Part shown: positions 59,373 to 64,000 of the stretch, piece by piece
Position numbering within the stretch: the stretch's first letter is position 1
Layout: each line of letters starts with the position of its first letter
Assembly: GCA_030248215.1 (NCBI GenBank)
Contig: JASANG010002880.1
Span: 1 to 64,000, forward strand
DNA: 64,000 nucleotides
Direction of reading: 5' to 3'
Origin: Enoplolaimus lenunculus
Taxonomy: Eukaryota; Nematoda; Enoplea; Enoplida; Thoracostomopsidae
Program-made: the position numbers and the translations under genes
Notes under the pieces: model-generated
Database searches by the model: none
What the model was told of the DNA's origin: nothing
The model's input: the letters and a program-made list of their open reading frames with translations, nothing else

Positions 59373-62300
59373 TTAATGTTTTTCATCAAACAATCGTGTA
59401 GTTGCAATAGTCGCAAAACAGGCAATCGCCGATATTACCAAAACAACGCTGAAAGTACAAAAACAAACCAGATCCAACTTTGAACTGAACCTATGCCATT
59501 CGTCCGGGATATAGCGGCCGTGTTTACGACATTCAATGAGCGTTTCACAGACTTCTCGAAGCTCGGCGATTAATTTTTGAAGTGTTGAAGACAGCTTTTC
59601 ACGTTTATCGGCAACACTGCTCGATCTGTGGTCGCGGATTTCGTTTTGGTGCGAGCCGCCTTTCCGTTGAGTCCGAGTTCCGGTGTCGACGACCGGAAAC
59701 GATTGACGGTGTCGGTCTTTATTGTGACTTTGCTGAAAAATGTTAAAATCAATTAACGTCGGCCTTCTAAAATATTAATTAAAGTGTCCACCCTTCCAGG
59801 CATGTCATGCAACAAGAATTGTCAACTCCATTTCATCCCGTGAAAAGCTTTCGTGGGGATACCCAAGGAGATCGCCACCGTGCCAACTTCTGGGTGTACT
59901 GAATGTCTAGCACGGTATCACACAGATGCCCAGCGTCTATCGTAAACGAAACATGCACTAAGCTTTATTAAAAATGTCATGTCGCTTAATCCCGTCAATT
60001 ATTTTTGATAATTTTGGTTGTGCTTTGATTCTTTAAAGCATTTGAGGCTAAGTCAATCGTTGTCCGTAACAACGAATACTTGCATTTGTCCACGCTACGC
60101 ATGCATTTCTCTGTATGCGCTATACTCTGCAAAAAATGGTGAGTCAAATGGACTCTCTTGGAAATAGGCTTTTCCTGACTGCACAAATTGAGTCAAAATT
60201 CGACTCCACCAGAATCAAACAACGTGCGACATAGTGAATTGAATTTGACTCTGGTGGAGTCGAATTTGACTCAGTTTGTGTTGACAGGAAAAGCCTATTT
60301 CGGAGAGACTCAATTTGACTCACTATTGTTTACAGTGTATATGGGTGCACAATAGCATCCGCGGATACCTTAAACCGGAGAAAAAGCAAGTAACGCTTGG
60401 TAACGGCGCCTTTCTAACACTTTCGGAAGGTAAACATGTTCTGTAGTGTCTTGGTATTTCAAATAATTACCGGCGTACCGAAAATGAGATAGTTTCCTAC
60501 AAGGTTACGTGATGCTTGTGTAGTAGGGACACTGTTTGGTAGAACCATTACTAGCTAGTGTTTGTACTCTACGGCCTCAAATATGTGCCAACATTAGGTA
60601 AAATAGGTTATGATTAAACAAGGAAACATGTCTGATAAGCATGTGTTAACCGATTACGTGACCACAAAATTGTTGCACATTACCAAAACGATTAATTCTA
60701 ATACTTTGATACTCATATCATCATAATTTTGTTCAGAATGTCTACGATAACGTATCGTATACGTCATTTATTTATATCATGTGCTAAAATGAAATGCCTG
60801 AGACGAAATGATATCTGATCTATAGCGTCTCCGGCGTGTGAAATGCTATTAACAAATCTGTGAAAATGACGTTATGCTGCACGTCATGGGTAGTATGACG
60901 TACAACGATATATGATGTCATGTACGTTTCGACGAAACCATTTCGCAGCAAATAAAATTTTTTAACAATTTTTGCAGCATTGTTGGCGAAATTATAATGT
61001 GAACAGCACATATAACCCTTTCACTCATACAGTATGCTATGAGCAACTAAATACAATAATATACGAGCAATATCGACACTGTGAGCAGTGTTTAACAATT
61101 GTAACATATATGCGCAGAGCAAAATCTCCACAAGACGTGACAGCCACCTCGGGCTCGAGCTTCAAGCTCCTATAGCTCAGTGGCCATCGTCAACGCCTCC
61201 CAAGAGTGAGACTAGGGTTGGAATCTTACCTTGAAATTACGTCTCATTTGAAATTGAAAATATTCATGTGAGAAAGGGTTAATACTTACTGCAGACGAAT
61301 GAGATTCGCTATAATTTTCCATAACGTTCAAGTTCCATACGCTGCCTTGGCCGTACAACTGTGACGTTGCAGATTGTGCCAGACTGCGCTTTAAGCTCAT
61401 AAACTGAAAAAAAAACATTTTTTTGAGACAATGGAAATTTCGAGACCTGTAGTATAACTCATGGTAATATGGAGACCATTTCCGGCATAAATTTCAAAGC
61501 AGATTATTAATATAAACATAAAAACCTAAATTTACACTGATATAGTAACAATAAATATTTTTGTGATCTATTAAAAGCGGAACCGGAAACTAGTTTTTAT
61601 GGAACCGAAATCGGATATCCAGTTTAAATACTAAACATATTTTAAAAACTTTGACTATTTCGCGTTTAGCAAACTTTTTTAAAAACTTCGACTATTTCGC
61701 GTTTAGCAAACTTTTTTAAAAACTTCGACTATTTCGCGTTTAGCAAAGTTTTTTAAAAACTTCGACTATTTCGCGTTTAGCAAAGTTTTTTAAAAACTTC
61801 GACTATTTCGCGTTTAGCAAACTTTTTTAAAAACTTCGACTATTTCGCGTTTAGCAAAGTTTTTTAAAAACTTCGACTATTTCGCGTTTAGCAAACTTTT
61901 TTAAAAACTTCGACTATTTCGCGTTTAGCAAAGTTTTTTAAAAACTTCGACTATTTCGCGTTTGGCAAACTTTTTTAAAAACTTCGACTATTTCGCGTTT
62001 AGCAAAGTTTTTTAAAAACTTCGACTATTTCGCGTTTAGCAAACTTTTTTAAAAACTTCGACTATTTCGCGTTTAGCAAAGTTTTTTAAAAACTTCGACT
62101 ATTTCGCGTTTAGCAAACTTTTTTAAAAACTTCGACTATTTCGCGTTTAGCAAACTTTTTTAAAAACTTCGACTATTTCGCGTTTAGCAAAGTTTTTTAA
62201 AAACTTCGACTATTTCGCGTTTAGCAAACTTTTTTAAAAACTTCGACTATTTCGCGTTTAGCAAACTTTTTTAAAAACTTCGACTATTTCGCGTTTAGCA

Positions 62301-63954
62301 AAGTTTTTTAAAAACTTCGACTATTTCGCGTTTAGCAAAGTTTTTTAAAAACTTCGACTATTTCGCGTTTGGCAAACTTTTTTAAAAACTTCGACTATTT
62401 CGCGTTTAGCAAAGTTTTTTAAAAACTTCGACTATTTCGCGTTTAGCAAACTTTTTTAAAAACTTCGACTATTTCGCGTTTAGCAAAGTTTTTTAAAAAC
62501 TTCGACTATTTCGCGTTTAGCAAACTTTTTTAAAAACTTCGACTATTTCGCGTTTAGCAAACTTTTTTAAAAACTTCGACTATTTCGCGTTTAGCAAAGT
62601 TTTTTAAAAACTTCGACTATTTCGCGTTTAGCAAACTTTTTTAAAAACTTCGACTATTTCGCGTTTAGCAAACTTTTTTAAAAACTTCGACTATTTCGCG
62701 TTTAGCAAACTTTTTTAAAAACTTCGACTATTTCGCGTTTAGCAAACTTTTTTAAAAACTTCGACTATTTCGCGTTTAGCAAACTTTTTGAAACAAAGTT
62801 TGACAGGTCTTTTCGGTTATCCTCCCCAAGCCGGAGTTTGCTCAAAAATGGTTGGATTTTGAAAATTTTTTGCATTAACCGAAAAGACCCAGTTTGGCTT
62901 ACTGCATCCTGAGGAATAATCACAGGGTCCCTGTGTGGCGCTTTGTCTGCAATAAACGGTTTCAGCCAGTCTGGAAACGGCCGATTATAGATTGAGCGAC
63001 GTTCAAGAAGTAGTATCAGGGTTGACACAACGGTTCCAAGGCCGAGGATTGAAATTTGAAACAAGAAGAAAATTCCTGAAGTTTAATACTAAATTTTAGC
63101 CAATTCAGTATTAATATAAAAATTATAAACAGACATTTGTCTAGTTTTACGAGCGTCTCCAAACTTGCGTTGAATCTAACCGAACGGGGCAAAGAAACCG
63201 AGTCTTGTCGGAGCCAGGTTGACTATGTGAGAGAAAGATTTGCTCGTCTCTGAATTTTGTCTTCACTCCGAATTGAGTAAACGAATCCACAGTTGAATCA
63301 AATAACCAAGTTGAATTTGACCTATGCGAGTACAACTTAATTTGACTTTCTTAATGAATGCATACAGCCACAAGGGTCTGGGTGGTGTATACCCTTTCCA
63401 TAAACCAAGAAACGGTTTGCGCCAAGGAAGTCAATGTTGAAAATCCTTACTACTAGCCTGGTTTTGTATTAAGTTTGCATCAAAATGTTCACAAAGTATA
63501 AACTCACCGATCCTTGGAAACGTGCCAGCAGTTTTCGAAGTTGAACCAAGAAACGGTTTGCGCCAAGGAAGTCAATGTTGAAAATCCTTACTACTAGTCT
63601 GGTTTTGTATTAAGTCTGCAGCAAAATGTTCACAATGTATAAACTCACCGATCCTTGGAAACGTGCCAGCAGTTTTCGAAGTATACTCAGCCAACAGTAA
63701 CAAAAACACTGCCAGCGTAAGCATTACAGTCATACCAAACGTCACCTTTTCCCCGCGACACGCATCCGTTGAAGTCGGAGAAAATAGACCCAAAATTGCT
63801 AAAAACGATAGCATAAAACTAGGAAATACTAAATAACAATAGTAATAGTGAGGTTGACGGCGAAACTTTAAAGAATATATGACAACGCTGTGTTTTTCAT
63901 CGTTCGCTTCGGATTCGTGTATCAACGATCGGTTTATACGATGAACCCAACTGT
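59373..63954 (-). CDS. Nicotinic-type Cys-loop receptor subunit, 3' part (M1-M4), 5' end outside the window
   Basis: Exons in transcript order: 63954-63649, 63075-62903, 61403-61290, 59732-59373. All phases agree; the first needs one base from an upstream exon beyond the window. It begins at the end of the ligand-binding domain (SWVHRINRSLIHESE) and enters M1 at RRQPHYYYCYLVFPSFML. M2 is GEKVTFGMTVMLTLAVFLLL, then LAEYTSKTAGTFPRIG. M3 is FFLFQISILGLGTVVSTLIL. A loop of about 150 residues follows. The pre-M4 amphipathic helix (LREVCETLIECRKHGRY) leads to M4 (LDLVCFCTFSVVLVISAIAC) and ends DEKH. GEK before M2 and the Glu after it are typical of cation-selective acetylcholine receptor subunits. 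The short M1-M2 linker carries an insertion with a cysteine (STDACRGEK). The agonist cannot be told without the extracellular domain. Confidence 0.88.
60125..60337. mobile_element. Foldback MITE family E, copy 3
   Basis: CTCTGCAAAAAATGGTGAGT at the left pairs with CTCACTATTGTTTACAGTG at the right, and nearly the whole element forms a hairpin. TA flanks both sides (60123-60124, 60338-60339). Last intron of the receptor gene. Confidence 0.75.
61135..61281 (+). mobile_element. tRNA-derived SINE, copy 3, next to a splice donor
   Basis: The head AAGCTCCTATAGCTCAGTGG (A box), B-box-like AGGGTTGGAATCTTA and tail TGAAAATATTCATGTGAGAA followed by AGGGTTAA match the copy at 19405-19568. On the + strand it ends within a few bases of 61284-61289, the donor of the receptor exon 61403-61290 (- strand). 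Confidence 0.6.
61634..62790. repeat. 37-bp satellite, about 31 units, with an 11-unit higher-order repeat
   Basis: The unit is AAACTTTTTTAAAAACTTCG followed by ACTATTTCGCGTTTAGC. From 61671 to 62781 there are exactly 30 periods of 37 bp with no indel. Units vary mainly at one base (AAAC or AAAG after TAGC) plus a rare GGC for AGC. The two GGC units (61964 and 62371) lie 407 bp apart, exactly 11 units, and the C/G order after each is the same for nine units. The array lies in the receptor intron after the M3 exon. Confidence 0.95.
62807..62889. mobile_element. Internally deleted family G element
   Basis: GGTCTTTTCGGTTATCCTCC at the left and AACCGAAAAGACC at the right invert on each other; the middle matches the TTTTGAAAATTTTT part of 11331-11639. 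At 83 bp it is close to bare ends. It sits between the satellite and the M3 exon. Confidence 0.55.
63400..63681 (-). repeat. Tandem duplication (141 bp) of an exon end and its donor
   Basis: Positions 63541-63681, holding the last ~33 bases of the receptor M1-M2 exon, its donor and intron sequence, are repeated at 63400-63540 with few differences. The right copy is continuous with the exon. The left copy carries a second, decoy donor at 63502-63507. Confidence 0.85.
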
Positions 63955-64000
63955 CTGAAATTAAATAATTTTAAACAAATTTCGAAATCTCTTCTGTCAA

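Noticed and set aside
61634-62790. A CRISPR array
   Set aside because: Units are contiguous 37-mers with no unique spacers, in a eukaryotic intron.

Overview
The window is eukaryotic nuclear DNA: AT-rich, with many small exons, GT-AG introns, acceptors mostly of the TTTCAG or TTTTAG type, and a dense load of short inverted-repeat transposons. Runs of the TTAGGC hexamer (the nematode telomere repeat) occur throughout, so a nematode is the best guess. The long introns and repeat load would fit a non-Caenorhabditis lineage such as the Enoplea, but that is speculation. The intron-containing models below were built by joining exons whose splice sites and reading phase agree; none has transcript support.

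Layout. (1) 3.2-20.2 kb, + strand: a 17-exon gene for a predicted 674-residue membrane redox protein, with a signal peptide, a DOMON domain, a cytochrome b561 core, a cytochrome b5 domain and a final membrane helix. (2) 20.7-29.8 kb, - strand, convergent with the first: a 10-exon selenium-binding-protein 1 / methanethiol oxidase gene, 471 residues. (3) 29.8-35.2 kb: mostly repeats, plus two unproven exon-like pieces. (4) 35.2-45.4 kb, + strand: a 14-exon SMARCAL1 (HARP) annealing-helicase gene, 751 residues. (5) 45.4-50.7 kb: no recognisable gene; several tandem repeats and an almost T-free low-complexity tract. (6) 51.0-54.5 kb, - strand: a tetraspanin-like gene lacking a recognisable first exon. 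(7) 56.2-57.7 kb, + strand: an intronless SRP54 coding region with a single +1 shift in a T run. (8) 59.4 kb to the right edge, - strand: the 3' part (M1 to M4) of a nicotinic-type Cys-loop receptor subunit whose ligand-binding domain lies outside the window.

Introns and spacers are filled with at least eight families of MITE-like elements. These include two families that carry internal TTAGGC runs, a TA-flanked family of about 430 bp, a family of near-perfect foldbacks, and a hAT-type element with a perfect 8-bp target duplication. There are also tRNA-derived SINEs and tandem arrays, among them an indel-free 37-bp satellite of about 31 units with an 11-unit higher-order repeat. No retrovirus-like or capsid-bearing element was recognised.

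The most interesting object is the DOMON-b561-b5 fusion. It keeps four candidate b561 heme histidines and both cytochrome b5 heme histidines. Its predicted topology places cytochrome b5 in the cytosol and DOMON outside, which would make a trans-membrane electron conduit in one chain. I could not check whether this architecture has been described.
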